Assembly: GCA_947581635.1 (NCBI GenBank)
Contig: CANPVE010000012.1
Location: 16,768-80,767 of the forward strand
Origin: an uncultured Clostridia bacterium
GTDB taxonomy: Bacteria > Bacillota > Clostridia > Oscillospirales > Acutalibacteraceae
Direction of reading: 5' to 3'
DNA length: 64,000 bases
Shown: positions 9,149-17,772 of the stretch, piece after piece
How positions within the stretch are numbered: the first letter of the stretch is position 1
Layout of the letters: each line of letters begins with the position of its first letter
The notes under the pieces: model-generated
The model's database searches: none
What the model was told of the DNA's origin: nothing
Seen by the model: the letters and a program-made list of their open reading frames with translations, nothing else
Position numbers and translations under genes: made by a program

Positions 9149-9925
9149 TTATAAGCCGCGTATGGCGTCCTTCATACTCTTGACGTAATCGTACACATGA
9201 GAGGGCGCGTCCTTGCCGTATTTAGCCACTATCTTGACTATTGCGCTGCCGACTATAACGCCGTCCGAATAGGAAGCGATTTTCGCCGCCTGCTCGGGCG
9301 TGCTGATTCCGAAGCCCACTGCGGCGGGAAGGTCCGACACCTTGCGTATCTCTCTGAGTATGGATTCAAGGTCGGTCTTGATCTCACTTCTCACACCCGT
9401 GACGCCCAGCGACGACACCACATATATGAAGCCTTCAGCGTCTGCGGCTATTGTTTTAATTCGTTCCTCAGATGTTGGGGCAATGAGCGAGATCACGTCA
9501 ACACCGTACTTGGAAGCGACCTCAGATGCCTCTCTCTTCTCCTCATAGGGCAGATCGGGAATTATAACGCCGTCCATTCCTATCTCCCGGCATTTTGAGA
9601 AAAATTTCTCGTACCCGTATTTGAACACAACATTGAGATATGTCATGAACACCATGGGAACATCAGTTTCCGCGCGCAAATCCGCCGCCACACCAAGCAC
9701 ATCGTCGGTAGTGGCGCCGCCGGTCAGGGCGCGCAGATCCGCCTCCTGTATTACGGGTCCCTCGGCTATCGGGTCGGAAAAAGGTATGCCTATTTCAATC
9801 AAGTCCGCGCCGGCGCGAACCATCTCCAATATACATTTTCTGGTCGTTTCAATGTCGGGGTCGCCGCCGGTGATGAACGCAATGAACGCTTTGCCGTGGT
9901 CGAACGCCCTGGCTATATTACTCAT
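9149..9925 (-). CDS. trpA: Tryptophan synthase alpha subunit
   Basis: 258 residues, TIM-barrel lyase that splits indole-3-glycerol phosphate into indole and glyceraldehyde 3-phosphate; works as an alpha2-beta2 complex with TrpB. The signature [19 protein letters not shown] is at about residues 40-58, containing the catalytic Glu (IEIG) and the conserved PFSDP; the second catalytic Asp lies in [14 protein letters not shown]. The phosphate-binding region [10 protein letters not shown] is near residue 205. Overlaps trpB by 8 bases, typical of this pair. Last gene of the operon. Confidence 0.95.
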   Translation of the reverse strand: MSNIARAFDHGKAFIAFITGGDPDIETTRKCILEMVRAGADLIEIGIPFSDPIAEGPVIQEADLRALTGGATTDDVLGVAADLRAETDVPMVFMTYLNVVFKYGYEKFFSKCREIGMDGVIIPDLPYEEKREASEVASKYGVDVISLIAPTSEERIKTIAADAEGFIYVVSSLGVTGVRSEIKTDLESILREIRKVSDLPAAVGFGISTPEQAAKIASYSDGVIVGSAIVKIVAKYGKDAPSHVYDYVKSMKDAIRGL

Positions 9926-11102
9926 GTAAATCCACTCCTCTGTAACGTGCTATTGCTGCAACATCTTTGTCGCCCCTGCCCGACAGGCAGCAAATTATAA
10001 TGTCGTCCTTGCTCATAGTCGGCGCAATCTTCATCACATGAGCGACGGCATGGGCGCTCTCTATGGCGCAGATTATACCCTCGGTGCGCGCGATGTATTC
10101 AAAGGCGTCCACCGCCTCGTCATCGGTTATCGGGACATATTCTGCCCTGCCCGTGTCGTGAAGGTTGGCGTGTTCGGGACCAACTCCGGGGTAGTCGAGA
10201 CCTGCGGAAATGGAGTAGACGGGGGCAATCTGTCCGTACTCGTTCTGACAGAAATATGATTTCATGCCGTGGAACACGCCGAGCGTACCCGTTGCCATCG
10301 TGGCGGCCGTAAACGCCGTGTCCACTCCCTTGCCCGCCGCTTCGCAGCCGATAAGGCGGACATTCTTGTCATCTATAAAATTGTAGAACGCACCCATTGA
10401 GTTGCTGCCGCCGCCCACACAGGCTACAACGGCAGTAGGGAGCCTGCCCTCTTTCTCAAGGATCTGCTGCCTCGCCTCCTTGCTGATGACGCTCTGGAAG
10501 TCGCGCACTATCATCGGGAAGGGGTGGGGACCCATAACAGAGCCGAGTACATAAAGGGTGTCATCCACACGGTTGGTCCACTCGCGCATCGCCTCATTGA
10601 CCGCATCTTTGAGAGTCATTGTTCCGGTGGTGACGGGGTGGACGGTCGCGCCGAGCAGCTCCATTCTGTAAACATTGAGAGCCTGGCGCACAGTGTCCTC
10701 CTTACCCATGAATATCTCGCATTCCATATCAAGCAGTGCAGCCGCGGTAGCAGTGGCAACGCCGTGCTGACCAGCTCCCGTTTCCGCGATAACGCGGGTC
10801 TTGCCCATCTTCTTGGCGAGAAGCACCTGACCCAGCACATTGTTGATTTTGTGAGAACCCGTGTGGTTAAGGTCCTCGCGCTTGAAGTAAATCTTGGCGC
10901 CCCCGAGATCGCGTGTCATCTTTTCGGCATAATAGAGCAGCGAAGGACGTCCCGCATATTCACGCAGAAGCGTATCCAGTTCCGCGTTAAATTCGGGGTC
11001 GTTCTTGTAAAATTCGTATGCCTTTTCCAGATTAATAATTTCATTCATCAGCGTTTCGGGAACATATTGACCGCCGTGAATACCGTATCTTCCTTTAGAC
11101 AA
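9918..11102 (-). CDS. trpB: Tryptophan synthase beta subunit
   Basis: PLP enzyme that condenses indole with serine to make tryptophan. I place the start at a TTG at 11102, giving 394 residues beginning [19 protein letters not shown]; this matches the usual TrpB length and has an AAGGAG Shine-Dalgarno eight bases upstream. A longer open frame continues to 11309 but its first 69 codons run through repeat-like intergenic sequence and do not resemble TrpB. PLP lysine motif: [15 protein letters not shown], with the lysine in [10 protein letters not shown] binds the cofactor phosphate. It is the TrpB1 (alpha-partnered) type. Separated from trpC by 385 bases without a gene, so it may also have its own promoter. 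Confidence 0.93.
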   Translation of the reverse strand: MSKGRYGIHGGQYVPETLMNEIINLEKAYEFYKNDPEFNAELDTLLREYAGRPSLLYYAEKMTRDLGGAKIYFKREDLNHTGSHKINNVLGQVLLAKKMGKTRVIAETGAGQHGVATATAAALLDMECEIFMGKEDTVRQALNVYRMELLGATVHPVTTGTMTLKDAVNEAMREWTNRVDDTLYVLGSVMGPHPFPMIVRDFQSVISKEARQQILEKEGRLPTAVVACVGGGSNSMGAFYNFIDDKNVRLIGCEAAGKGVDTAFTAATMATGTLGVFHGMKSYFCQNEYGQIAPVYSISAGLDYPGVGPEHANLHDTGRAEYVPITDDEAVDAFEYIARTEGIICAIESAHAVAHVMKIAPTMSKDDIIICCLSGRGDKDVAAIARYRGVDLHE

Positions 11103-11487
11103 TTTCAATTCTCCTTCATTAAAGATAAGCCAAAGCCGAGCGGGGCCGCGATTGAAATTCGGAGGAATAATTCCTCCTGACGGTTCAATGGCAGAACCGC
11201 CAAAAGGCAGAAAAAACCGAAAACAGAGAAGCGAAAATCCAAAACTGCAACCGCGTCTTTGAAACGCACGACTAAAGCATATCGACTTTAATTGTAAATA
11301 ATACGACAACGAATACTATAATAAATAATAATAAAATCAAAAAACAAATTCAAGGGACTATTTTTGAAAACTACGTGAACAACACTTACTTTTTATAATA
11401 GGAAAAACGGGGAAAAGTTTGATAAAAATGAGTATTTATTTTGTGTTCGTCCGGACTGGTTCTTTAATCCCGCCTGACTTTAGCCCG
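11103..11487. other. Gene-free trpC-trpB gap at the usual trpF position
   Basis: In trpEGDCFBA operons trpF (about 200 codons) lies here. No frame of that size or with TrpF motifs exists in either direction. The part next to trpB (about 11120-11290) is G+C-richer and includes a near-palindrome around 11162-11182 (GGAGGAATAATTCCTCC) that resembles the core of the dispersed repeats described elsewhere in this window. The part next to trpC is very A+T-rich and has TTGAAT and TATTATAG-like boxes on the minus strand, but spacing is poor, so a trpB promoter is only possible. Confidence 0.55.
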
Positions 11488-12267
11488 TCAGTTCCCGCGC
11501 AGCCGCTCGAGCATCTTCTTCTTATCAGGACTGCGCATGAACGTCTCGCCTATAAGAACCGCATTTGTCTTATTCTCGCGCAGAACGGCGATATCTGCGG
11601 CCGTTTTAATACCGCTCTCAGATATGAATACAGTGCTCTCGGGAACGAGCTTTCTCAGACGGGCGCTTGTGGTGATATCCACCTCAAATGTTTTAAGATT
11701 GCGATTGTTCACTCCAATTATCCGCGCGCCGGATTTGATTGCCGACTGCACCTCGTCGCCGGTGTGCGCCTCAACAATCGCGTTCAGTCCCAAACCGTGC
11801 GCTATGTCGAGATATTCAATCAGCGTGTCTGTGTCAAGCAGCGCGCAAATCAGCAGCACAGCCGACGCGCCGATTATTTTCGCCTCGTATATCTGATAGC
11901 TGTCAATCGTAAAATCCTTTCGCAGGACGGGTATTGAAACAGCGTCCGCAATTTCCGAGAGATATCTGTCGCTGCCCTTGAAGTAATAAGGCTCGGTCAA
12001 CACGGATATCGCGCTTGCACCCGCCGCTTCATAATCTCTCGCGATTTCAAGGTAAGGGAATTCCTCGGCTATAACGCCCTTGGAAGGCGAAGCCTTTTTC
12101 ACTTCGCATATAAAAGCGATATCGTCCGTCCGCAGAGCGTTTTCAAACGGGAAATTCGTATTGGAGTCCAGCGCTTCAGCCTGAGCCTTCACATCGTCAA
12201 ATGGTTTCGTCCGCTTCAATTCCGACACGCGCTCCCGAGTTTTGGCGGCTATTTCATCGAGAATCAT
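11488..12267 (-). CDS. trpC: Indole-3-glycerol phosphate synthase
   Basis: 259-residue TIM-barrel enzyme that cyclises carboxyphenylaminodeoxyribulose phosphate to indoleglycerol phosphate. Motifs: FICEVKKASPSKGVIAEEF (residues about 49-67, catalytic Lys and Glu region), LTEPYYFKGSDRYL near 90, VLRKDFTIDSYQIYEA near 110, and GVNNRNLKTFEVD near 175. Length is that of monofunctional TrpC, so there is no fused TrpF. Starts about 29 bases after trpGD in the same operon. Confidence 0.95.
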   Translation of the reverse strand: MILDEIAAKTRERVSELKRTKPFDDVKAQAEALDSNTNFPFENALRTDDIAFICEVKKASPSKGVIAEEFPYLEIARDYEAAGASAISVLTEPYYFKGSDRYLSEIADAVSIPVLRKDFTIDSYQIYEAKIIGASAVLLICALLDTDTLIEYLDIAHGLGLNAIVEAHTGDEVQSAIKSGARIIGVNNRNLKTFEVDITTSARLRKLVPESTVFISESGIKTAADIAVLRENKTNAVLIGETFMRSPDKKKMLERLRGN

Positions 12268-12296
12268 TTTACAAAATCCCTCCGAAAATCTTCAAA

Positions 12297-13892
12297 TCAT
12301 TCATTTGACATAGCTGCGAATGCGTTAAGCTTCTCAAGCGCCCTGCCGCTGTCAATTGTATCGGCGGCGAATTTAACCGCGCCCTCAAGCCCCAGCTCGG
12401 GCCTTGCAATGTATATGCCCGCGCCGGCATTCATCAGCACAGTGTCGCGCCGTGCTCCCCTGTCCTCGCCGGACAGAATCGCGCGGGTAATCGCGGCGTT
12501 CTCCTCGGGCAGACCGCCAACCAAATCTTCCTTTGAGCAGCGGGAGAACCCAAACTGTTCGGGGGTTATGGTGTAAGTCTTAAACTTATCTCCGCGAACT
12601 TCGCATACATACGCGGGGGCGCTGGATGTGATTTCATCCATGACATTCTCGCTGAATACGACCAAAGCGTCCTTCACTCCGATTTTGCTGAGAACGTGAG
12701 CCATCGTCTCCACCAGATCTCTGGAATAAACTCCCAGCACCTGCATTGAAGGGCTGGCGGGATTGGCGAGGGGGCCGAGGATATTGAAGAGCGTGCGTAT
12801 TCCGAGTTCCTTGCGGACAGGCGCGACATACTTCATGGCACTGTGATACTTCTGCGCAAACAGAAAACAGATATTTTCCTTGTCCAGAATTTCCTCCATT
12901 TTTGAAGGCTCGGCAGTGATATTGATGCCCAATGCTTCGAGAACGTCCGCCGCGCCGCTCTTGCTCGAGGCCGCTCTGTTGCCGTGCTTTGCCACAGGCA
13001 CCCCTGCTGCGGCTATAACAAATGCCGCCGTGCTGGAGATATTGAACGAATTCGACTTGTCGCCGCCCGTGCCGACTATTTCCAAAACGTCCTTCTTGGG
13101 GTGAATCTGAACGGCGTGCGCCCTCATGCTGGCCGCCGCAGCCGAGATTTCCTCTATAGTCTCGCCCTTCACGGTGAGCGCGGTGAGCAGTGAGGCAATC
13201 TGCACATTGCTCGCCTGGCCGCCCATTATTTCATCCATAACCTGCTCGGCCATTTCATATGGAAGGTTCTCCCTGTTGCTTACTTTGATTATTGCTTCCT
13301 TTATCATTTTGTTATCTCCCTTCAAATCGCCCTGCAAAAAATTCTTCAATATGACGCTGCCCTGAGGCGTGAGTATGGATTCGGGGTGAAACTGCACCCC
13401 GAATACGGGGTATTTCGCGTGCCTCACCGCCATAATCTCGCCGTCCGCAGTGCGCGCCGTAACCCGAAGCTCGGCGGGTATGGTGGATTCCACAGCCGCA
13501 AGCGAATGATAGCGGGCCGCCTTTATCACCTTGGGCAGACCGCGAAATATCGGACAGGAGTTGTCTATCTCCACGTCAGATTGTTTGCCGTGCATCAATG
13601 TCTTGGCGTATGATACCGTTGCGCCGTATGCCTCGCATATGGATTGATGACCGAGGCACACGCCAAGAATCGGAATTTTGTCCGCGAAATGCCTTACCAC
13701 ATCAATGCATATTCCTGCGTCAATGGGTCTGCCCGGGCCGGGCGACAGAATTATGCGATCGGGGGCAAGGGCTTCAATCTCCTCAATCGTCATTTCGTCG
13801 TTGCGTATCACTCTAATGTCGGGGTTTATCGAGCCTACAAGCTGAAAGAGATTGTAGGAAAAGCTGTCGTAATTGTCTATCAGCAGAATCAT
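12297..13892 (-). CDS. trpGD: Fused anthranilate synthase glutaminase / anthranilate phosphoribosyltransferase
   Basis: 531-residue bifunctional protein. Residues 1 to about 190 are the class I glutamine amidotransferase TrpG, with nucleophile Cys79 in GVCLGHQ and the HPESI histidine-glutamate near 170; it feeds ammonia to TrpE. Residues about 196-531 are TrpD, which joins anthranilate to PRPP, with GTGGDKSNSFNISS and KHGNRAASSKSGAADVLEALG motifs. The linker contains KGDNKMIKEAI, close to where a separate TrpD would start. The fusion is known from enterobacteria and some Clostridia. The ATG overlaps the trpE stop by one base (TGATG), so translation is coupled. Confidence 0.95.
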   Translation of the reverse strand: MILLIDNYDSFSYNLFQLVGSINPDIRVIRNDEMTIEEIEALAPDRIILSPGPGRPIDAGICIDVVRHFADKIPILGVCLGHQSICEAYGATVSYAKTLMHGKQSDVEIDNSCPIFRGLPKVIKAARYHSLAAVESTIPAELRVTARTADGEIMAVRHAKYPVFGVQFHPESILTPQGSVILKNFLQGDLKGDNKMIKEAIIKVSNRENLPYEMAEQVMDEIMGGQASNVQIASLLTALTVKGETIEEISAAAASMRAHAVQIHPKKDVLEIVGTGGDKSNSFNISSTAAFVIAAAGVPVAKHGNRAASSKSGAADVLEALGINITAEPSKMEEILDKENICFLFAQKYHSAMKYVAPVRKELGIRTLFNILGPLANPASPSMQVLGVYSRDLVETMAHVLSKIGVKDALVVFSENVMDEITSSAPAYVCEVRGDKFKTYTITPEQFGFSRCSKEDLVGGLPEENAAITRAILSGEDRGARRDTVLMNAGAGIYIARPELGLEGAVKFAADTIDSGRALEKLNAFAAMSNE

Positions 13893-15358
13893 CAGTCTAT
13901 ACCTCCCTCTGCCGTTCTGAGCGCGTCAACAACCGCCTTCGCCTTGTTGATGCACTCCTGATATTCGTTCTCAGGCACGCTGTCGGCAACTATTCCCGCG
14001 CCCGAGCGGACAAACACCTTGCCGTTTTTCTTAAACGCTATGCGTATTGCGATGCAGGTGTCCAGGTTGCCCGTGAAGTCTATATACCCGATAGCGCCGC
14101 CGTAAATGCCGCGCTTGTTGTTTTCCAGTTCGTTGATTATTTCACAGGCACGGATTTTCGGCGCACCCGAAAGCGTTCCCGCAGGCAGCACCGCGTCAAC
14201 CGCGTCCAATGCGGTGCGATCGTCGCAGATCTCTCCGCGTACAGTGGAGCCGATGTGCATTACATGGGAATAGCGTTCTATTGCCATGTACTTTTCCACC
14301 TTGACGCTGCCGAACTTGCTTATCTTGCCTATGTCGTTGCGCCCGAGGTCAACCAGCATATTGTGTTCGGAAAGCTCCTTGGGATCCGCGAGCAGGTCCT
14401 TTTCCAGCGCGATATCCTCCTCGTAGGTTCTGCCTCGCGGACGCGTGCCGGCCAGCGGAAAGGTGTAAAGTTTCCCATCTTTCAATTTAACCAGAGTTTC
14501 GGGGGAAGCGCCCGCTATTTCGATGTCGTTGCTGCTGAAGTAGAACATATAGGGCGACGGATTGGTAGTTCTGAGCACCCGATAGGTGTCAAACAGGCTG
14601 CCCTCAACCTCCGCCATAAGACGATTGGAGAGCACGACCTGGAATATATCGCCCTCGTGAATGTAATTTTTGGCCTTATTGACCATTTCGCAGTACTGCT
14701 CCCTGTCGAACAGCGATTCCATCTCGGATTTTATCTTCAGAGACTGAATTTCTGCGGGCTTGCCGCTGAGAATCAAATTCCGCATGGTTTCCAGTTCAAT
14801 AAGCGCCTTTTCGTAATTCTGATCCACGCTGTCGAGTTTAATGTTTACTATGAGGACGATTTTTTGATGCAGATTGTCAAATGCTATTACCTTATTGAAA
14901 AGCATAAGATCTACGTCATTGAAATTCTCCTCGTCCCGCGCGTCCAGTTTAAGCGAAGGTTCGCTGTACTTGATGTAATCGTAGGAGAAATAGCCCACCA
15001 AACCGCCCGTGAAAGAGGGAAGATAATCGAAGCGCGGACTTTTGTTGTCCTCAACTATCTGTCTGATTATGGTCTTTGGACTGTCGGAATTAAGAGTCAG
15101 CTCGGTTCCGGCATTAATTTTAACAACGCCGTCCTTGCAGGTTATCTCCATGATTGGGTCGTAGCCCAGGAAGGTGTATCTGCCCCATTTGGACGAGTCC
15201 TCGCAGCTCTCCAGCATATAACAGTGATTGCTGACCTTCTTCAATATCTTCATGACCTCAACAGGCGTTTTTACGTCGGAATACATCTCACAGCTTACCG
15301 GAACAGTCTTGTATTCGGCGGCAAGCGCCCTGACCTCATCTAAACTCGGTCTGAACAT
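13892..15358 (-). CDS. trpE: Anthranilate synthase component I
   Basis: 488 residues. Makes anthranilate from chorismate using ammonia from the TrpG domain. An MLESCEDSSKWGRYTFLG segment near residue 48 corresponds to the tryptophan feedback-binding LLES element, so allosteric inhibition is expected. Catalytic C-terminal signatures: YMFYFSSNDIEIAGASPETLVKL near 270, GTRPRGRTYEED near 305, and LPAGTLSGAPKIRACEIINELE near 390-415. First gene of the operon; an AAAGGATTGAAGCC leader gives the ribosome site. Expression is controlled by the T-box RNA immediately upstream. Confidence 0.96.
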   Translation of the reverse strand: MFRPSLDEVRALAAEYKTVPVSCEMYSDVKTPVEVMKILKKVSNHCYMLESCEDSSKWGRYTFLGYDPIMEITCKDGVVKINAGTELTLNSDSPKTIIRQIVEDNKSPRFDYLPSFTGGLVGYFSYDYIKYSEPSLKLDARDEENFNDVDLMLFNKVIAFDNLHQKIVLIVNIKLDSVDQNYEKALIELETMRNLILSGKPAEIQSLKIKSEMESLFDREQYCEMVNKAKNYIHEGDIFQVVLSNRLMAEVEGSLFDTYRVLRTTNPSPYMFYFSSNDIEIAGASPETLVKLKDGKLYTFPLAGTRPRGRTYEEDIALEKDLLADPKELSEHNMLVDLGRNDIGKISKFGSVKVEKYMAIERYSHVMHIGSTVRGEICDDRTALDAVDAVLPAGTLSGAPKIRACEIINELENNKRGIYGGAIGYIDFTGNLDTCIAIRIAFKKNGKVFVRSGAGIVADSVPENEYQECINKAKAVVDALRTAEGGID

Positions 15359-15406
15359 TTTGGCTTCAATCCTTTCTTTTTCAAATCTTTTTCAAAAATA
15401 CAAGAC

Positions 15407-15785
15407 AAAAAGCCCTTGACAAAATTTCGTTTAATGCGCAACAACACATTAAAAAATCTTGTCAAGGGCGAACTTTAAAAAATCCGCGGTGCCACCTTGA
15501 TTTGCGGTTCAAGAAACCGCACACTCATTCGCAGGATACAGCCATATCCCCGATGATTAACGCACATCGCAACGTCATATTTTAATCGACGCCGCACTTA
15601 GGCGGACGCCTTTGAATATGCCCTCGGCGGTCCATTTAATAAACTGCATTTCTGCCCGATTCTCAGCGCCACGGGCTCTCTGTGAGCGCACGAATATTTT
15701 TATCTCCGCGTCAACGGTTTCCACGCCGATAGTCTGATATCGACGCCGATCGCAGCTTTTATTCTCTTGTTTTTATCTTTTTTTA
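15407..15785 (-). promoter_or_regulatory. tRNA-Trp T-box riboswitch of the trp operon
   Basis: Leader RNA on the minus strand. Visible parts in order: Stem I with an AGAGAGCC...GGCGCTGAGA element (about 15690-15660); a specifier region reading TTAAATGGACC with the codon UGG at 15634-15632; the T-box antiterminator core AAGGTGGCACCGCGG at 15498-15484; and a terminator hairpin with 20+ bp arms 15447-15469 and 15412-15436 followed by TTTTTG. The UGGC of the T-box pairs with GCCA, fitting tRNA-Trp with its G discriminator base. Uncharged tRNA-Trp should stabilise antitermination, so the operon is turned on by tryptophan starvation. Confidence 0.95.
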
Positions 15786-15787
15786 AC

Positions 15788-15816
15788 ATAGTACTCTTAA
15801 AATTCTGTTTTGTCAA
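15788..15816 (-). promoter_or_regulatory. Sigma-A promoter of the trp operon
   Basis: Minus strand: -35 TTGACA (15816-15811), 17-bp spacer, -10 TACTAT (15793-15788), directly upstream of T-box Stem I. Confidence 0.9.
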
Positions 15817-16047
15817 TATAATTTTTGATATTTTCTATAAATTTTTTTGCACGCCTCAACGGGTAAGTTCACAAAAACACAGGTGAATGTTGCCCCTAAA
15901 ATTTTACGGGAAAGATGTTTGCTCTCTGCTTTTCCCAAAGGCGAAAAGGATTGGTGCAAAAGATTATGTGTTCCGTATTCGCCCCAGACCCCCACGCCAC
16001 GCTATTTGTTTTGAATGCCTCCTCCGTGTTTGAAATCTGTCAAATGC
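15817..16047. other. Divergent trpE/lysA spacer, nothing further seen
   Basis: Between the two divergent promoters I see no gene with a ribosome site and no recognisable RNA element. Confidence 0.5.
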
Positions 16048-16076
16048 TTGACTTTTTTTTGCCTTTGTTATATACT
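16048..16076 (+). promoter_or_regulatory. Sigma-A promoter of lysA
   Basis: -35 TTGACT (16048-16053), 17-bp spacer containing an eight-T run, -10 TATACT (16071-16076). It lies about 65 bases before the lysA start and rules out the longer upstream frame. Confidence 0.85.
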
Positions 16077-16142
16077 TGCATAAAAACGAATTATATGCAA
16101 AAAATCACTACTTTTTCTCAAAGGCAGGAAGGAAAAATACAT

Positions 16143-17420
16143 ATGAAAAAGACACCCTTTGTCACCCTTGAGCAGCTCAAGGAGATTGAAAAGACATACC
16201 CAACCCCCTACCACATCTACGACGAAAAGGGCATACGTGAGAACGCGCGCAGACTTCGCCGGGCATTCGGCTGGAACAAAGGCTTCAAGGAGTATTTCGC
16301 TGTAAAGGCCACCCCAAACCCATACATAATGCAAATTCTCCGCGAGGAGGGCTGCGGCTCCGACTGCTCGTCTTACAGTGAATTGCTCTTGGCCGAGAGC
16401 GTAGGCAATGTAGGCAGCGACATAATGTTCTCGTCCAATGCAACTCCTCCCGAGGACTTCAGGCTCGCCAAAAAACTGGGTGCCATCATAAATCTGGACG
16501 ACATAACCCACATTGATTTTCTCGAAAAGGCGGCCGGAATCCCCGAGACAATCTGCTGCCGCTACAATCCCGGCGGATATTTCGAGCTTGGCACCGATAT
16601 AATGGACAACCCCGGCGACGCCAAATACGGTATGACCCACGAACAGATAATCGAGGCGTTCAAGATCCTGCTGGGCAAGGGCGTCAAGCACTTCGGAATC
16701 CACAGTTTTCTCGCCAGCAATACCGTCACAAATGACTATTACCCCGAACTTGCCCGCAGACTCTTTGAACTCGCCGTGGAACTTAAAGAAAAAACAGGCG
16801 CGTCCATAGAATTTATAAATCTTTCGGGCGGCGTGGGCATCGCGTACCGCCCCGAACAGGAGCCCAACGACATCATGGTCATAGGAGAGGGGGTCCGTCA
16901 GCAGTACGAGAAGATTCTGGCGCCCGCAGGCATGGACAATGTTGCGATCTTCACCGAACTTGGCAGATTTATGCTCGCCCCCTACGGGCATCTCGTCACC
17001 AAGGCTATCCACCGCAAGGAGACATACAAGCACTATATAGGCGTCGACGCCTGCGCCTGCAATCTCATGCGCCCTGCCATGTACGGCGCGTACCATCACA
17101 TCACCGTCATGGGCAAGGACGAGAACGGTCCCAAGATGACATACGACATAACAGGCTCGCTCTGCGAAAACAACGACAAATTTGCCATAGACCGCGAGCT
17201 TCCCGTAATTGACATTGGTGACTTCCTCGTAATTCACGACACGGGCGCGCACGGCTTCTCTATGGGTTACAATTACAACGGCAAGCTGCGCTCCGCCGAG
17301 CTGCTGCTTTGCGAGGACGGTTCGGTAAAACTCATACGCCGCGCCGAGACCCCTGCGGATTACTTCGCCACTTTCGACTTCGAGGGGGCGACGATAAAGG
17401 TAAAGGACAACGAGGACTGA
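16143..17420 (+). CDS. lysA: Diaminopimelate decarboxylase (divergent clostridial type)
   Basis: 425-residue fold-type III PLP decarboxylase converting meso-diaminopimelate to lysine. Start chosen at the ATG at 16143, with AGGAAGG upstream and a promoter just before; the open frame extends further upstream without support. PLP lysine is Lys55 in FAVKATPNP. Other landmarks: GIHSFLASNT where classic LysA has HIGSQ, NLSGGVGIAY for the glycine loop, FTELGRFML for EPGR, and GSLCENNDKFA in place of CESGD. These substitutions are shared, as I recall, by a clade annotated as LysA in Clostridia, but carboxynorspermidine or another amino acid decarboxylase activity cannot be excluded from sequence alone. 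Monocistronic; terminator follows at 17474. Confidence 0.82.
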   Translation: MKKTPFVTLEQLKEIEKTYPTPYHIYDEKGIRENARRLRRAFGWNKGFKEYFAVKATPNPYIMQILREEGCGSDCSSYSELLLAESVGNVGSDIMFSSNATPPEDFRLAKKLGAIINLDDITHIDFLEKAAGIPETICCRYNPGGYFELGTDIMDNPGDAKYGMTHEQIIEAFKILLGKGVKHFGIHSFLASNTVTNDYYPELARRLFELAVELKEKTGASIEFINLSGGVGIAYRPEQEPNDIMVIGEGVRQQYEKILAPAGMDNVAIFTELGRFMLAPYGHLVTKAIHRKETYKHYIGVDACACNLMRPAMYGAYHHITVMGKDENGPKMTYDITGSLCENNDKFAIDRELPVIDIGDFLVIHDTGAHGFSMGYNYNGKLRSAELLLCEDGSVKLIRRAETPADYFATFDFEGATIKVKDNED

Positions 17421-17473
17421 CAGGTTTAATAGATTTTAATAGATTTTAATAAATTAAATTCCAAACAACAGGT

Positions 17474-17530
17474 AAATCTGCTTCATGCTTATGTAAAGAA
17501 TGTAAAGACTTAGGCATGAGGCGGATTTTT
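17474..17530 (+). terminator. Terminator after lysA
   Basis: Arms 17474-17488 and 17514-17528 (AAATCTGCTTCATGC against GCATGAGGCGGATTT, with G-U pairs), then a T run. Confidence 0.8.
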
Positions 17531-17690
17531 TAATCCGGGCAGGCGGAAGAAAAAATCACGTCGGCTTATCCGCAAGAGTATCGGAATTTATATTCACTCA
17601 TAGTTTGATATGAATGGATTAAAGTGTGTTTTGCGGATCCATAATTATGAATTATTTTACATTTTTTTACTGTTAAACCTTTCCGATATG

Positions 17691-17699
17691 TGATATAAT
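17691..17699 (+). promoter_or_regulatory. Extended -10 promoter before the YfhO-family gene
   Basis: TGATATAAT, an extended -10 element, about 70 bases before the start at 17773. The -35 region is weak. The rest of 17531-17772 shows no gene. Confidence 0.55.
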
Positions 17700-17772
17700 A
17701 ATTTTGTACTATTTTCTAGTCGGTGTGAATTGAGAAATTCAAAAAATACAAAAATTATGAAAGGAAAATTCT

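Noticed and set aside
8845..9183. 112-codon frame across the trp terminator
   Set aside because: Runs through a clear terminator hairpin, has no ribosome site and no family resemblance.
11103..11309. Long N-terminal extension of trpB
   Set aside because: Does not resemble TrpB; a TTG at 11102 has an AAGGAG site and gives the normal protein length.
14255..15343. 362-codon plus-strand frame opposite trpE
   Set aside because: Antisense shadow; trpE has strong motif and T-box support on the other strand.
16068..17252. 394-codon open frame antisense to lysA
   Set aside because: Shadow of a G+C-rich-wobble gene; no start signal, and it would have to cross the lysA promoter.
17427..17460. Short tandem AATAGATTTT repeat after lysA
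   Set aside because: Only about three imperfect A+T-rich units; too short to be a CRISPR or a meaningful satellite.
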